Assembly: GCF_900094705.1 (NCBI RefSeq)
Contig: NZ_FMAR01000001.1
Location: forward strand, 682,001 to 746,000
Source: Chitinophaga costaii
Lineage (GTDB): Bacteria; Bacteroidota; Bacteroidia; Chitinophagales; Chitinophagaceae
Length of the DNA stretch: 64,000 bases
Direction: 5' to 3'
Numbering within the stretch: position 1 is the first letter of the stretch; each line of letters begins with the position of its first letter. Made by a program: the position numbers and the translations under genes. Positions 27,841 to 37,776 of the stretch are shown in pieces. The notes under the pieces are model-generated. The model ran no database searches and had not been told where the DNA came from. It saw nothing but the letters and a program-made list of their open reading frames with translations.

Positions 27841-28239
27841 TTAGTAGATGGCGCAAACTACTTCACCACCAACGTTCTGGAGCTTTGCTTCTTTATCAGT
27901 CATAACACCTTTGGAGGTAGAGATGATAGCGATACCCAGCCCATTCTTCACGCGCTTAAAATCAGCAGGTTTAGAATACTGGCGCAGACCTGGACGGCTG
28001 ATGCGATGTAATTCCTTGATGGCAGGCTCTTTGGAGGTGGGATCGTATTTCAACGCGATCTTGATAACGCCTTGCTTGTTATCTTCTTCAAATTTGTACT
28101 TCAGGATATAACCTTTGTCGTACAGAATTTCGGTGATGCGTTTTTTTAATTTAGAGGCAGGGATCTCAACAATACGGTGAGTTGCCATCTGAGCGTTGCG
28201 GATTCTCGTTAAGAAATCGGCAATTGGATCAGTAACCAT
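27841..28239 (-). CDS. rpsH: 30S ribosomal protein S8
   Basis: 132 residues. Start [20 protein letters not shown]-terminal signature [19 protein letters not shown]. Binds 16S rRNA helix 21 region. Confidence 0.98.
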   Translation of the reverse strand: MVTDPIADFLTRIRNAQMATHRIVEIPASKLKKRITEILYDKGYILKYKFEEDNKQGVIKIALKYDPTSKEPAIKELHRISRPGLRQYSKPADFKRVKNGLGIAIISTSKGVMTDKEAKLQNVGGEVVCAIY

Positions 28240-28353
28240 TGTTTGTAAAATTTGTTTGTTTACAATGCGATATCCAAATCAATTATAGACAGGTATCAAT
28301 AAAAAATGAGCTTGTGAAAACTGCGGAAGCCTCGCCACCAGGGCGGTAAGTAC

Positions 28354-28623
28354 TTACCAGCTAGCTTTGCGAACGCCGGGAATCTTACCATCTAGCGCCA
28401 GGTCACGGAACATATTACGGCAAAGGCCGAAATGTCTCATATAACCTCTTGGACGGCCAGATAACTGGCATCTGTTTTTCAGACGAACGGGGGAAGCGTT
28501 TCTGGGCAGTTTGTCCAGACTTGCGTAATCACCTTCTGCTTTCAAAGCAGCGCGTTTATCAGCAAATTTGGCTACCAGGGCCTCTCTCTTTCTTTGTCTG
28601 GCTTTTACGGATTCTCTTGCCAT
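28354..28623 (-). CDS. rpsN: 30S ribosomal protein S14, zinc-free long form
   Basis: 89 residues. Start [41 protein letters not shown] is the S14 core. Only two Cys are present and the CxxC pairs of the short zinc form are missing, so it does not need zinc. Confidence 0.97.
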   Translation of the reverse strand: MARESVKARQRKREALVAKFADKRAALKAEGDYASLDKLPRNASPVRLKNRCQLSGRPRGYMRHFGLCRNMFRDLALDGKIPGVRKASW

Positions 28624-28701
28624 AATGAGTGTTAGTTAAAAAGGGCAGTTATAAAATTCCAACTTCCACCCAGGAAACCGGGGTGGAAGCTGATCACGAA
28701 T

Positions 28702-29283
28702 TTATGCTTGTTGCGGTTCTTTCCGCATGTTCTTGAAAGGCATACCTAGCTCTTTCAACAGTTCATATGCTTCTTCGTTAGTCTGGGCAGTAGTTACAAA
28801 AGTGATGTCCATACCGCCGATCTTGGTCACCTTATCAATATCTATTTCAGGGAAAATGATTTGTTCGGTGATACCCAGGGTATAGTTGCCACGGCCGTCG
28901 AATGCCTTTTCGTTGATACCCTTGAAATCACGTACGCGGGGCAGTGATACAGATACCAGACGGTCCAGGAAGTCGTACATATTTACGCTACGTAGGGTAA
29001 CGCGGGTGCCAATAGGCATATGTTTACGCAACTTAAAGTTGGAAATATCTTTCTTAGACAGGGTCGGGATGGCTTTCTGACCGGAAATACGGGTCATTTC
29101 GTCTACCGCGATATCCACCAGTTTCTTGTCGCCTACGGCGCCATTGATACCTTGGTTCAGGCAGATCTTCACTAGGCGGGGAACCTGCATAACGCTTTTG
29201 TAGTTGAATTTCTTCATCAGCGTAGCTACCACTTCCTCTTTGTATTTAGTAGCGAGTCTTGGAGTATATGTAGTGTTTGCCAT
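28702..29283 (-). CDS. rplE: 50S ribosomal protein L5
   Basis: 193 residues. Core [34 protein letters not shown] and [17 protein letters not shown]. Its start codon overlaps the rplX stop by one base (29283), a TAATG junction that suggests translational coupling. Confidence 0.98.
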   Translation of the reverse strand: MANTTYTPRLATKYKEEVVATLMKKFNYKSVMQVPRLVKICLNQGINGAVGDKKLVDIAVDEMTRISGQKAIPTLSKKDISNFKLRKHMPIGTRVTLRSVNMYDFLDRLVSVSLPRVRDFKGINEKAFDGRGNYTLGITEQIIFPEIDIDKVTKIGGMDITFVTTAQTNEEAYELLKELGMPFKNMRKEPQQA

Positions 29284-29621
29284 TATTTAATTACCTCCCC
29301 TGATTTTTTAGCGATACGAACTAATTTACCGTTTTCACGCGTTCTGCTAACCTTAGTTGGTGCACCAGCCTTAGCGTCCCACAACATTACGTTGGAAATA
29401 GCGATCAGCCCTTCTTGCTTTACAATACCGCCTTTGGTATTCTGTGCAGTAGGCTTGGTATGCTTGGTAACGATATTAACGCCTTCCACGAGGATGCGCG
29501 ATTCCTGGGGTACTACTTCCAGTACCTTGCGGGGTTTGGTCCTGTCCTTATCATCACCAGCGATCACTACCACGAGGTCGCCTTTCTTAATGTTGAACTT
29601 AGGCTTGAATCTAGTTTTCAT
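29283..29621 (-). CDS. rplX: 50S ribosomal protein L24
   Basis: 112 residues. KOW motif near the N-terminus ([21 protein letters not shown]) and the [17 protein letters not shown] segment. It initiates 50S assembly. Stop overlaps the rplE start by one base. Confidence 0.97.
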   Translation of the reverse strand: MKTRFKPKFNIKKGDLVVVIAGDDKDRTKPRKVLEVVPQESRILVEGVNIVTKHTKPTAQNTKGGIVKQEGLIAISNVMLWDAKAGAPTKVSRTRENGKLVRIAKKSGEVIK

Positions 29622-29781
29622 TACTTGTTTTGTTTATAAACGCCAAGCGAAACGGTTGTTTCGCTTGATAAATGTTTTGTCTCGTTTTGGAAACGGGCTG
29701 CAAAAATACGAACTAAAGTCCAAATTGCAAAGTGGAATTGTAGGCTTTCGCCTGCCATCCACTTTGCTTTTAACTACTTTA

Positions 29782-30150
29782 TTACAGTACTTCCGGGGCC
29801 AGGGAGATAATTTTCATATAACCCTTGTCCCTCAGCTCACGGGCAACCGGACCGAAAATACGGGTACCGCGTGGGTCGTCTGAGTTATTCAGCAGCACAA
29901 CGGCGTTATCATCGAAACGGATATAAGAACCGTCTTTACGACGTAATTTGTTCTTGGTTCTTACGATTACGGCTTTGGTAACCATTCCTTTTTTGGCGCC
30001 GCCGCCGGGAATGGCATCTTTTACGGTAACCACGATCTTATCGCCTACCTTGGCGTAGTCCTGGCCTGAGTTTCCCAGTACCCGGATGCACAATACTTCT
30101 TTGGCACCGCTATTATCAGCTACGCTCAGCCTGGATTCTTGTTGTATCAT
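29782..30150 (-). CDS. rplN: 50S ribosomal protein L14
   Basis: 122 residues. Start [20 protein letters not shown]; core [20 protein letters not shown] and [20 protein letters not shown]. Bridges the subunits and binds silencing factor RsfS. Confidence 0.98.
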   Translation of the reverse strand: MIQQESRLSVADNSGAKEVLCIRVLGNSGQDYAKVGDKIVVTVKDAIPGGGAKKGMVTKAVIVRTKNKLRRKDGSYIRFDDNAVVLLNNSDDPRGTRIFGPVARELRDKGYMKIISLAPEVL

Positions 30151-30223
30151 CGTAATGAAGTTTGTTTGTTTAGTCAGCGGCTGCAGCTACGGCAGCTGGC
30201 AGCTTGAAACAAGTTGAAATAAT

Positions 30224-30484
30224 TTATTTTACTTTCTCGATCACTTCGATCAGGCGCCAGCTCTTGTTTTTGCTCAAGGGGCGTGTTTCCATGATCTTTA
30301 CAGTATCACCAATGCTGCACTCGTTCTTTTCATCGTGTGCCATGAACTTGGTGGTTTTTTTCAGGAATTTACCATAAATCGGGTGCTTTACTTTACGTTC
30401 AACGCTCACAGTGATGGTTTTATCCATCTTGTTGCTTGAAACTACACCAGTTCTGGTTTTTCTAACTTTTCTTTCGGTCGTCAT
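30224..30484 (-). CDS. rpsQ: 30S ribosomal protein S17
   Basis: 86 residues. [19 protein letters not shown] start and [19 protein letters not shown] signature. Confidence 0.97.
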   Translation of the reverse strand: MTTERKVRKTRTGVVSSNKMDKTITVSVERKVKHPIYGKFLKKTTKFMAHDEKNECSIGDTVKIMETRPLSKNKSWRLIEVIEKVK

Positions 30485-30577
30485 TGTTGAAGTATTTTAA
30501 CCTCTGAATCCCTTGCGGGGAGTATTTATTGTGTTAAAAACAGGCCGGTAAACCGGTCGTGCTGCCATCGGCAGGAA

Positions 30578-30778
30578 TTAGTTGCCCAGTTGTCTGCGGT
30601 GCAATTCCGTTTTCAGGCGTGCAATATCCCTTCTCAGCAGGCGGATGCTCATCGGATTTTCGATCGGCGTGATAGCATGACCGAAAGACATTTTCTTCAA
30701 ACGCAGTGACTCGTCGGAAAGTTTTTCTTTCAGGTCCTGATCATTCAGGCTTTTCACGTCCAGTTTAGCTTTTGCCAT
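30578..30778 (-). CDS. rpmC: 50S ribosomal protein L29
   Basis: 66 residues, two-helix protein near the exit tunnel. LNDQDLKEKLSDESLRLKKM and the conserved NPMSIRLLRRDIARLKTEL. Confidence 0.95.
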   Translation of the reverse strand: MAKAKLDVKSLNDQDLKEKLSDESLRLKKMSFGHAITPIENPMSIRLLRRDIARLKTELHRRQLGN

Positions 30779-30850
30779 TGTTTGTGTTGTTTTAATTTGT
30801 TGGATGTTTGTTTGGATGGGTAACGAATGGGTTGATTATTCCTTGGCGGA

Positions 30851-31270
30851 TTAAGCAACGTAGTCGCGACGAATCACAAATTTCACCTTGATGGGCAATT
30901 TCTGTGCAGCCAGTTCCATGGCTTCTTTTGCTACCTGCATCGGTACACCGTCTGCTTCGAACAAAATACGGCCGGGTTTCACTACGGAAGCCCAATGATC
31001 GGGTGCACCTTTACCTTTACCCATACGTACTTCCAATGGCTTGGCAGTGATAGGTTTGTCAGGGAAAATACGGATCCAAACATTCCCTTCACGTTTCATG
31101 TGACGGGTAAGCGCCACACGGGCGGCTTCAATTTGCCGGTCGGTGATCCACTTAGGTTCCATTGCTTTCAGACCGAAGGTGCCAAAGGCCAGCGTAGCGC
31201 CTCTTTTGGCATTGCCTCTGATACGGCCTTTGTGCATTTTCCTGTGTTTCGTCCTCTTGGGCTGTAACAT
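30851..31270 (-). CDS. rplP: 50S ribosomal protein L16
   Basis: 139 residues. Start [20 protein letters not shown]; conserved [20 protein letters not shown] and [20 protein letters not shown]. Located near the A site. Confidence 0.98.
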   Translation of the reverse strand: MLQPKRTKHRKMHKGRIRGNAKRGATLAFGTFGLKAMEPKWITDRQIEAARVALTRHMKREGNVWIRIFPDKPITAKPLEVRMGKGKGAPDHWASVVKPGRILFEADGVPMQVAKEAMELAAQKLPIKVKFVIRRDYVA

Positions 31271-31338
31271 GTTATATGTTATTAAAAGTTAATCTCAATT
31301 GGTTTGTCTCAATGTGCTTCCAGGGTATTGGTTGCAGA

Positions 31339-32133
31339 CTATCTGCGTCCACCGCCACCACCTCTGTTATCACCGCCTCTGCGGTCGCCGCCACGGCCAC
31401 CACCACGGTTGTCACCCCTTTCAGGACGGCTACCCTCGCGGGCACCCCCGGTACGAACTTCACCGTCTTTACCAGACAGTACGTTCGGGTTTAGATCGCG
31501 TTTGCCCAGTACTTCCCCTTTACAGATCCATACTTTGATACCAATCTTACCATAAACGGTCATGGCAAACAGGGAAGCGTAGTCAATATCCATACGGAAA
31601 GTATGCAAAGGCACACGACCGGATTTGATCTCTTCTGAACGGGCAATTTCTGCACCACCCAAACGGCCCGAAGCCTTAATTTTAATACCCTCTGCACCCA
31701 TTCTCAGGGCAGTGGCAATGGCCATTTTTATGGCACGTTTATAATTGATACGGCTTTCGATCTGTTTGGCGATCGTTTCGGCCACGATATTGGCATCGAT
31801 CTCAGGACGGCGGATTTCGAGAATGTTGATCTGCACATCTTCTTTACCGGTGAGCTTCTTCAGCTCTTCCTTGATGCGATCTACCTCTCCACCACCTTTA
31901 CCTATGATGATACCAGGTTTAGAAGTATGGATAGTGATAATCAGCTTACCCAGCGTTCTTTCGATCACTACTCTGGAAATGCCGCCTTTGTTGATACGGG
32001 CATTCAGGTAAGTTCTGATCTTGTTATCTTCGATCAGCTTGGTAGCGTAATCCTTTTTGCTGCCATACCAATTAGAGTCCCATCCTCTGATGATACCTAA
32101 CCTGTTACCAATAGGATTTGTTTTCTGACCCAT
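31339..32133 (-). CDS. rpsC: 30S ribosomal protein S3 with Arg/Gly-rich tail
   Basis: 264 residues against about 230 in E. coli. N-terminal KH domain with [21 protein letters not shown]-domain with [20 protein letters not shown]. The last ~45 residues are an RGG-rich low-complexity tail ([15 protein letters not shown] and similar), a form often seen in RNA-binding proteins. S3 takes part in mRNA entry and unwinding. Confidence 0.97.
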   Translation of the reverse strand: MGQKTNPIGNRLGIIRGWDSNWYGSKKDYATKLIEDNKIRTYLNARINKGGISRVVIERTLGKLIITIHTSKPGIIIGKGGGEVDRIKEELKKLTGKEDVQINILEIRRPEIDANIVAETIAKQIESRINYKRAIKMAIATALRMGAEGIKIKASGRLGGAEIARSEEIKSGRVPLHTFRMDIDYASLFAMTVYGKIGIKVWICKGEVLGKRDLNPNVLSGKDGEVRTGGAREGSRPERGDNRGGGRGGDRRGGDNRGGGGGRR

Positions 32134-32189
32134 GTTCCTGGTTTATTTGTCTATGAGTTTGTAATATTTTGATTTCTTTCTCGCGTTGA

Positions 32190-32534
32190 TTAAGCGCGGC
32201 TGTCAACGATAATGGTTACGTGATTGCTTCTTTTACGAACGCGATAACCTCTACCCTGTGGGGCAGGACGCATTCTTTTCAGCATACGGCCACCATCTAC
32301 AAAGATGGTTTTTACCACCAGGTTCGCATCTTCAACACGGGTACCTTCGTTTTTAACCTTCCAGTTAGCCACTGCGGAAACCAGCAGTTTCTCCAGGGGA
32401 GTGCTGGGGTGTTTAGGATGGAATTTCAAAACATTCAAAGCTTTTTCCACTTCCATTCCACGGATCAGGTCTGCGAGCAGACGCATTTTACGGGGAGAGG
32501 TTGGATTATTATTAAGCTTAGCTACTGCTTCCAT
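32190..32534 (-). CDS. rplV: 50S ribosomal protein L22
   Basis: 114 residues. Start region [19 protein letters not shown]; tunnel loop [20 protein letters not shown] and C-term [12 protein letters not shown]. The loop shapes the exit tunnel and macrolide binding. Confidence 0.97.
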   Translation of the reverse strand: MEAVAKLNNNPTSPRKMRLLADLIRGMEVEKALNVLKFHPKHPSTPLEKLLVSAVANWKVKNEGTRVEDANLVVKTIFVDGGRMLKRMRPAPQGRGYRVRKRSNHVTIIVDSRA

Positions 32535-32586
32535 TGTTAATTAAGTTTCTTGTTTTGTTAATTGATTTCCTGTAAAACCGGCACTA

Positions 32587-32853
32587 CTACATTTTCTTAG
32601 CAGCGTGACCTCTGAAGTTACGGGAAGGAGCAAATTCACCCAGTTTATGGCCTACCATGAACTCGGTTACATACACCGGAATAAATTTGTTGCCATTGTG
32701 TACCGCGAAGGTATGGCCTACAAAATCCGGGGAGATGGTAGAACGGCGGCTCCAGGTCTTTATAACCGTACGCTTGGTACCCTCGTTCATTTTATCTACT
32801 TTCTTCTCTAATTTCTGGTCTATGTAAGGACCTTTTTTAATGGAACGACCCAT
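32587..32853 (-). CDS. rpsS: 30S ribosomal protein S19
   Basis: 88 residues. [19 protein letters not shown] start, [22 protein letters not shown] core, [15 protein letters not shown] end. Confidence 0.98.
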   Translation of the reverse strand: MGRSIKKGPYIDQKLEKKVDKMNEGTKRTVIKTWSRRSTISPDFVGHTFAVHNGNKFIPVYVTEFMVGHKLGEFAPSRNFRGHAAKKM

Positions 32854-32955
32854 AGTTGTTTATGTTTTATCCAGTTTCCAGTAATCGTTTGCTGCAATGC
32901 TGCTTCACTTATTCGTCCGGCTACGGGAAACTGGAATCTGATGTTAGTAGGTTAA

Positions 32956-33786
32956 TTACTTCTTAGCGCCTTTTTTGCTGAGTATCAGTTTATTGGAGCT
33001 CTTGTTAGGCTTCCGAGTTTTCAGACCCTTGGCGTATTTACCCGTTCTGGAACGCGGATGACCACCGGAAGATTTACCTTCACCACCACCCATCGGGTGA
33101 TCTACAGGGTTCATCGCAACACCTCTGGTGCGGGGGCGGATACCTCTCCAACGGTTAGCACCTGCTTTACCAATACTTTGCAGGGCGTGGTCGGAGTTGG
33201 ATACCGTACCTACTGTAGCCATGCAGGAGCTCAGCACTTTGCGCAGCTCGCCGGAAGGCATTTTCAGTACCGCATATTTTTCTTCCTTGTTAGACAATTG
33301 GGCGTAGGTACCGGCGGAGCGGGCAATAGCCCCACCCTTGCCAGGTTGCAGTTCAATGTTATGAATTACAGTACCCAGGGGCATGTATTTCATCAATAGT
33401 GCATTGCCTACTTCCGGTGCTACATTTTCGCCGCTGATCACGGTAGAACCTACCTGAAGACCCTGTGGGGCGAGGATGTAACGTTTTTCACCATCTGCAT
33501 AATTCACCAGGGCGATGAATGCGCTACGGTTTGGATCGTATTCTATACTTTTTACAGTTGCCGGAATGTCTTTCTTATCGCGTTTGAAATCGATAATACG
33601 GTAGTGTTTTTTATGACCGCCACCAATGTAGCGCATAGATCTTCTACCTTGTACGTTTCTACCACCGGTCCTTTTAATCGGCGCCAGCAGGCTCTTTTCT
33701 GGAGAATCCGTGGTAAGCTCTGCGAATGCATTGCCAATTTTCCAACGGGTACCGGCTGTCATCGGTTTGTACTTTTTCAGTGCCAT
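32956..33786 (-). CDS. rplB: 50S ribosomal protein L2
   Basis: 276 residues. OB and SH3-like domains; conserved [20 protein letters not shown] near the C-terminus holds the histidine important for peptidyl-transferase structure. [11 protein letters not shown] at the N-terminus. Confidence 0.98.
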   Translation of the reverse strand: MALKKYKPMTAGTRWKIGNAFAELTTDSPEKSLLAPIKRTGGRNVQGRRSMRYIGGGHKKHYRIIDFKRDKKDIPATVKSIEYDPNRSAFIALVNYADGEKRYILAPQGLQVGSTVISGENVAPEVGNALLMKYMPLGTVIHNIELQPGKGGAIARSAGTYAQLSNKEEKYAVLKMPSGELRKVLSSCMATVGTVSNSDHALQSIGKAGANRWRGIRPRTRGVAMNPVDHPMGGGEGKSSGGHPRSRTGKYAKGLKTRKPNKSSNKLILSKKGAKK

Positions 33787-33883
33787 TGCTTAGAAAAAAG
33801 TTAATTGAGTTTAATAAATTGTGTTAGGTCGGTCTGTATATACAACCATCACAGCTACCAGCTTACGCTAACAGCCACGGGCA

Positions 33884-34183
33884 CTAAATGTTAGCATACA
33901 GATCTATGGATTCACCCTTAGCGAGGGTTACTACAGCTTTCTTATAAGAAGGCTTTTTACCGGAAACAAAGCCAGCTTTCGTGAAGCGGTTCTTTGCTTT
34001 ACCGGGCATTACCGAAGTATTTACTTCTGCTACGGAAACGCCATAAAATTCTTCTACTGCTTTCTTGATCTCCAGTTTGTTGGCTTTTTTGTCAACAATG
34101 AAGTAGAAGCGGTTGAATTTTTCAGTGGCTTTGTTCACCTTTTCAGTTACCACCGGTTTGATTAATACATCAGAAGGTTTCAT
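33884..34183 (-). CDS. rplW: 50S ribosomal protein L23
   Basis: 99 residues. MKPSDVLIKPVVTEKVNKAT start; NRFYFIVDKKANKLEIKKAVEEFYGV core. It lines the exit tunnel and recruits trigger factor and SRP. Confidence 0.97.
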   Translation of the reverse strand: MKPSDVLIKPVVTEKVNKATEKFNRFYFIVDKKANKLEIKKAVEEFYGVSVAEVNTSVMPGKAKNRFTKAGFVSGKKPSYKKAVVTLAKGESIDLYANI

Positions 34184-34272
34184 CTTTTGAATTGCCTTTG
34201 CGCCATAGGTCTTTCGACCGGAAGCTTGTTAGGTTTATTAGTTGTTTGCTGTACCGTTAACGGTCATCACTA

Positions 34273-34911
34273 CTACGCTTCTACAGGTTCTTCTGAGAAG
34301 ATCTTGGCAGCACTTTCTGTAAATACCAGGTAGTTGCTGTTAATGATGTCGTAGGTGTTGATGTCGCTCAGCATTACGCCGCCTACAGACGGAATGTTAC
34401 GCAAAGACAGGTACAGGTTGTCATTGTACTCAGGCAGCACTACCAGGGTCTTTTTACCGGAGGCATTGATGTTGAGGTTTTTCAACAGACTAACTACCTG
34501 TTTGGTCTTAGGCGCATCCAGGTTTACATCTTCTACGATAATGATGCTGTTTTCAGCAGCTTTGGTAGACAGTGCGGAGATCTTTGCCAGATCCTTCACT
34601 TTTCTATTCAGCTTAAAACCATAACCATGAGGTTTAGGGCCGAAAATGGTACCACCACCTTTATAGAGCGGGTTACGGATGTTACCTTTACGGGAACCAC
34701 CAGTACCCTTTTGTTTGTGCAGTTTACGGGAAGCACCCTGTACTTCAGCGCGGGTTTTCACCTTATGCGTACCTTGGCGCTGGGCTGCCAGGTATTGCTT
34801 CACAGCCAGGTAGATTACGTGGTTGTTAGGCGTTACGCCAAAAATTTCTTCCGGCAGTTCAATCGTTCTTCCGGTTTTCTTACCTTCTATATTTAAAATA
34901 TCTAATTGCAT
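34273..34911 (-). CDS. rplD: 50S ribosomal protein L4
   Basis: 212 residues. Core KTRAEVQGASRKLHKQKGTG and PKPHGYGFKLNRKVKDLA; this is the extended tunnel loop region. The stop is 1 nt from the rplC reading frame's ATG side (rplC ends at 34913). In some bacteria L4 autoregulates S10 expression. Confidence 0.97.
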   Translation of the reverse strand: MQLDILNIEGKKTGRTIELPEEIFGVTPNNHVIYLAVKQYLAAQRQGTHKVKTRAEVQGASRKLHKQKGTGGSRKGNIRNPLYKGGGTIFGPKPHGYGFKLNRKVKDLAKISALSTKAAENSIIIVEDVNLDAPKTKQVVSLLKNLNINASGKKTLVVLPEYNDNLYLSLRNIPSVGGVMLSDINTYDIINSNYLVFTESAAKIFSEEPVEA

Positions 34912-34912
34912 A

Positions 34913-35530
34913 TTATTTCAGGATTAAAACGGTTGAACCAATGTGGCCCGGAACGGAACCACTTACCAGGATATAATTCTTTTCAGGGAATACTTTAACG
35001 ATTTTCAACCCTTTCACTTTCACACGTTCGTTACCCGTTTGGCCCGCCATGCGCATACCTTTGAATACGCGGGAAGGATAGGATGATCCACCTACGGAAC
35101 CTGGAGCGCGGCTACGATCGTGCTGGCCGTGGGTAGCTTCACCCACACCGGAGAATCCATGACGTTTTACAACACCCTGGAAGCCTTTACCTTTGGAGGT
35201 ACCGACAACATCGATTTTTTCGCCTTCTGTGAAAATGTCTACTGTAATGGTTTCGCCGAGAGCTTTCTGTACATCCGGGTTGCGGAACTCTCTTACATGG
35301 CGTTTGGGGGAGGTGCTTGCTTTCGCGAAGTGATTTAATTCAGCTTTGGTAGTGTTTTTTTCCTTCTTCTCGCCAAATGCTACCTGGATGGCATTATACC
35401 CATCCACTTCAGGTGTCTTTACCTGGGTTACTACGTTGGGACCTGCTTCGATGATGGTAACAGCAGTTTGCTTACCATTTGCATCGAAGATGCTGGTCAT
35501 ACCAATCTTTTTTCCAATAATACCTTTCAT
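34913..35530 (-). CDS. rplC: 50S ribosomal protein L3
   Basis: 205 residues. [20 protein letters not shown] start; loop [20 protein letters not shown] contains the glutamine that is methylated by PrmB in many bacteria. Initiates 23S folding. A 228-nt gap separates it from rpsJ. Confidence 0.98.
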   Translation of the reverse strand: MKGIIGKKIGMTSIFDANGKQTAVTIIEAGPNVVTQVKTPEVDGYNAIQVAFGEKKEKNTTKAELNHFAKASTSPKRHVREFRNPDVQKALGETITVDIFTEGEKIDVVGTSKGKGFQGVVKRHGFSGVGEATHGQHDRSRAPGSVGGSSYPSRVFKGMRMAGQTGNERVKVKGLKIVKVFPEKNYILVSGSVPGHIGSTVLILK

Positions 35531-35758
35531 TATATATGATTTTACCTAGCGCCTGGGGGTGATCGTGCTCTCCCCAGGATAGGCGGTTTAAATACGTTAT
35601 TGGGCGGCCGCCCGGAAGGCGCGGCCTATGTCAGTTTATTGTGATGTACAATAGCCAACTTTTATGATACAACCCAATACTGACGGTCCTATCATCGACT
35701 ACTGTTTTATGTCATATGTTCATGCAACTGCGGGCCTTTTGCCTGCGGTAGCCGGGTC

Positions 35759-36064
35759 CTATGCCTTAATCTCTACTTCTACACCGGAAGGAAGATCCAG
35801 TTTAGATAGCGCATCCACCGTTCTGGAAGAGGAGGTATAAATATCCAGCAAACGCTTATGCGTGCATAGCTGGAACTGCTCGCGCGCTTTCTTGTTAACG
35901 TGCGGGGAACGCAATACTGTAAAGATTTTCTTTTCAGTAGGCAACGGGATAGGACCAGTTACCACGGCACCCGTGTTACGCACGGTTTTAACGATCTTTT
36001 CGGCAGATTTATCTACCAGATTATGATCGTAGGACTTCAGCTTGATTCTAATTCTCTGAGACAT
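35759..36064 (-). CDS. rpsJ: 30S ribosomal protein S10
   Basis: 101 residues if started at the ATG at 36064 ([20 protein letters not shown]), the S10-type start. The frame opens further upstream to 36112, but the promoter at 36110-36117 excludes it. C-terminal [10 protein letters not shown]10 also acts as NusE in antitermination. First gene of the S10 cluster. Confidence 0.97.
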   Translation of the reverse strand: MSQRIRIKLKSYDHNLVDKSAEKIVKTVRNTGAVVTGPIPLPTEKKIFTVLRSPHVNKKAREQFQLCTHKRLLDIYTSSSRTVDALSKLDLPSGVEVEIKA

Positions 36065-36109
36065 ATGCAATGAACTTCTTCTTTTTGAACCCTTTACAAT
36101 TTGGGAGGG

Positions 36110-36117
36110 CAAAGGTA
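36110..36117 (-). promoter_or_regulatory. rpsJ (S10 cluster) promoter
   Basis: On the minus strand TACCTTTG matches TAnnTTTG; a CTTG sits 20 nt upstream (36138-36141). The bases after the -7 element are CCCTCCCAAA, as at rpsL. It fixes the rpsJ start at 36064. Confidence 0.75.
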
Positions 36118-36258
36118 ATTAAGTTTTTATACACCGACAAGAATTTCCGCAACTTTTTCACGAAAATCTTACTGACAGGTCCGCAAAGGTAGGGCATTTC
36201 AGCGGATTTACAGCATATTATTGCCTGTAAAAGAACTATTTATAAAAAGTTATTTCCA

Positions 36259-36286
36259 TAAAAAAACTCCAGGTCAAAACCTGGAG
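36259..36286 (-). terminator. Terminator downstream of a short peptide ORF
   Basis: On the minus strand CTCCAGGT and ACCTGGAG pair around four bases, then seven T. It is the second minus-strand terminator between the beta-barrel gene and rpsJ. Confidence 0.8.
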
Positions 36287-36344
36287 CTACAGTGAGTTTC
36301 ATGCTTTTTTCAGGGCATTTCTGCCCGCAAAAGGCAAGTGGTGT

Positions 36345-36413
36345 TTACAGGCCACCCAGCAGTGATTCTAGGAAAGACAGGAGGCTGCTCAGCAATTGGG
36401 AAAGAAAGCTCAT
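36345..36413 (-). CDS. Possible 22-residue amphipathic peptide
   Basis: An ATG at 36413 opens a 22-codon ORF of Ser, Leu, Phe, Gln, Glu and Gly residues, beginning MSFLSQLLSSLL and ending GGL. Leu/Phe recur with helical spacing and Ser/Gln/Glu fill the other face, so an amphipathic helix is predicted. A terminator (36259-36286) follows and another (36583-36613) precedes, so this would be a separate short transcript. No Shine-Dalgarno or strong promoter is visible; the alternative is a non-coding RNA. Confidence 0.3.
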   Translation of the reverse strand: MSFLSQLLSSLLSFLESLLGGL

Positions 36414-36582
36414 AATTAGGAGGTTTTCATATTTTGGATATGCCTACTCTTTTCTATGGTTTTCGGCGGCCCCATAATTCCGGAAGGAACTGGAACGAAT
36501 GTAACGGGAGTTTAGGAGCTGCCAAACAACCAGTTTGTTCATTTTCAAAGAATTAGAATAAGTCCGTTCACTCTCTTATAGC

Positions 36583-36613
36583 AAAAAATGGCCGCCTGCT
36601 TGTAGAGGCGGCC
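36583..36613 (-). terminator. Terminator after the outer-membrane protein gene
   Basis: On the minus strand TGGCCGCCT and AGGCGGCCA form a perfect 9-bp stem followed by six T. Confidence 0.85.
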
Positions 36614-36714
36614 ATCAAAGTGTCCATAAAAGTGTTTTGGGTACTGATTTTACAGGAAAAAAAGTTTCCGGCACACAGCCTCTACCCTATTCCCTTAAGT
36701 CAATAAGTGACCAC

Positions 36715-37335
36715 TTAACCGTTTCTACGGAAATTCTTTTTTTCTTCATTTACAATTTCCTTAGCGTGCTTGGTAGGCAGGTAAATCTGGAAACCCAGGT
36801 TCAGCCCAATACGGTTGGTCGTGGTAGAATTTCCAAACCCTACCGTAAGATCGTATTTCAGCAAGGCTTCCAAAGCAACGTTTGGTGTAATGAAGTATGC
36901 CAGGCCTGGGCCAAAGCCTATTGCCAACCCGTTGGTGGAGGTACTTGCATCGGTAATTTTATCCTTGGTGTTAGTACCAGCAAAACCTACATTGGCTTCC
37001 AGGAAAAAACGGGCCCTTTTGGAAAATTCCAGTTTCTTATCGTCAAAATAATAACGGGCAAAAGGTGATACGCTGTAGTTAAACGTACTAAAGGTTTTGG
37101 ACGTATTCACCGAAAAATCCACTTCTGCGCCCAACACAAAATTGTCCTGGAGAAAATAACCCAACTTCGGCGAAATACCCAGGTTAAATTGGTTGTTACC
37201 ATTCTGGAAAGTTCCCATAATGTTCAGCAGATCAGTACCGACCATTAAATTTCCTTTCTGGGTTTGTGCGTGTACCGATGTAGCAGCGCCAAGCGTAGCG
37301 GTAATTAACAAAATCACATTTAAAATCCTTCTCAT
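36715..37335 (-). CDS. Outer-membrane beta-barrel protein of unknown function
   Basis: A 206-residue protein with a signal peptide when started at the ATG at 37335 (MRRILNVILLITATLGAATS, cleavage after VHAQ). The body is a series of alternating beta strands (LGISPKLGYFLQDNFVLGAE, FSPFARYYF-like strands, AIGFGPGLAYFITPNVALEA) and ends near LNLGFQIYLPTK, typical of an 8- to 10-stranded OmpW/porin-like barrel. It would sit in the outer membrane. The frame continues upstream to 37410 without a signal-like start, so 37335 is preferred. It interrupts the fusA-rpsJ gene order. Confidence 0.8.
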   Translation of the reverse strand: MRRILNVILLITATLGAATSVHAQTQKGNLMVGTDLLNIMGTFQNGNNQFNLGISPKLGYFLQDNFVLGAEVDFSVNTSKTFSTFNYSVSPFARYYFDDKKLEFSKRARFFLEANVGFAGTNTKDKITDASTSTNGLAIGFGPGLAYFITPNVALEALLKYDLTVGFGNSTTTNRIGLNLGFQIYLPTKHAKEIVNEEKKNFRRNG

Positions 37336-37722
37336 GTTACTTTTTTTTGGTGTACTTATTAGAAACTGGTTATCAGCTCCTTGCATACAAGTATCGCACC
37401 GTTTTAACAAAATGTTAATATCAACCGATTGAAACCACTCAATGTGGATAAAAATGGACAGAAAAAAGGTGATTGGGACTGTTTTAACTAAAAAAAATAA
37501 GGGAGTTTAAGTAGATGTTTCTAAATAAACTTGGTAGCATTGCTAATGATATTATTAATACCATAAGCTACGAATAGTTAGCCGGCAAAAAGAGGAATTT
37601 TTTACCGGGCATATTGGGGGAATTATGGGGCAGCATGGCCAGGATACCAACACTATGCCTGTACATGGAATACATCCTAAATGATGCAATAACGATAGAT
37701 GGATGCAACTTATCTACAAAAC
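37336..37722. other. Non-coding gap between the beta-barrel gene and fusA
   Basis: About 390 bp with no coding region, tRNA or repeat that I recognise. It presumably holds the promoter of the beta-barrel gene; no TAnnTTTG with good spacing was found. Confidence 0.5.
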
Positions 37723-37750
37723 AAAAAGATCCCGCCGCATTGGCAGGACC
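37723..37750 (-). terminator. Terminator after fusA
   Basis: On the minus strand GGTCCTGCC and GGCGGGATC pair (two G-U pairs) around five bases, followed by TTTTTGTTTTGT. It lies 27 nt beyond the fusA stop. Confidence 0.75.
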
Positions 37751-37776
37751 TTTCGTTATAATCAGCTTTAAATTGC

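Noticed and set aside
31299..31555. Several plus-strand frames opposite the S3 tail
   Set aside because: The glycine- and arginine-rich bases of rpsC give artificial Pro/Arg/Ser-rich frames in the other direction.
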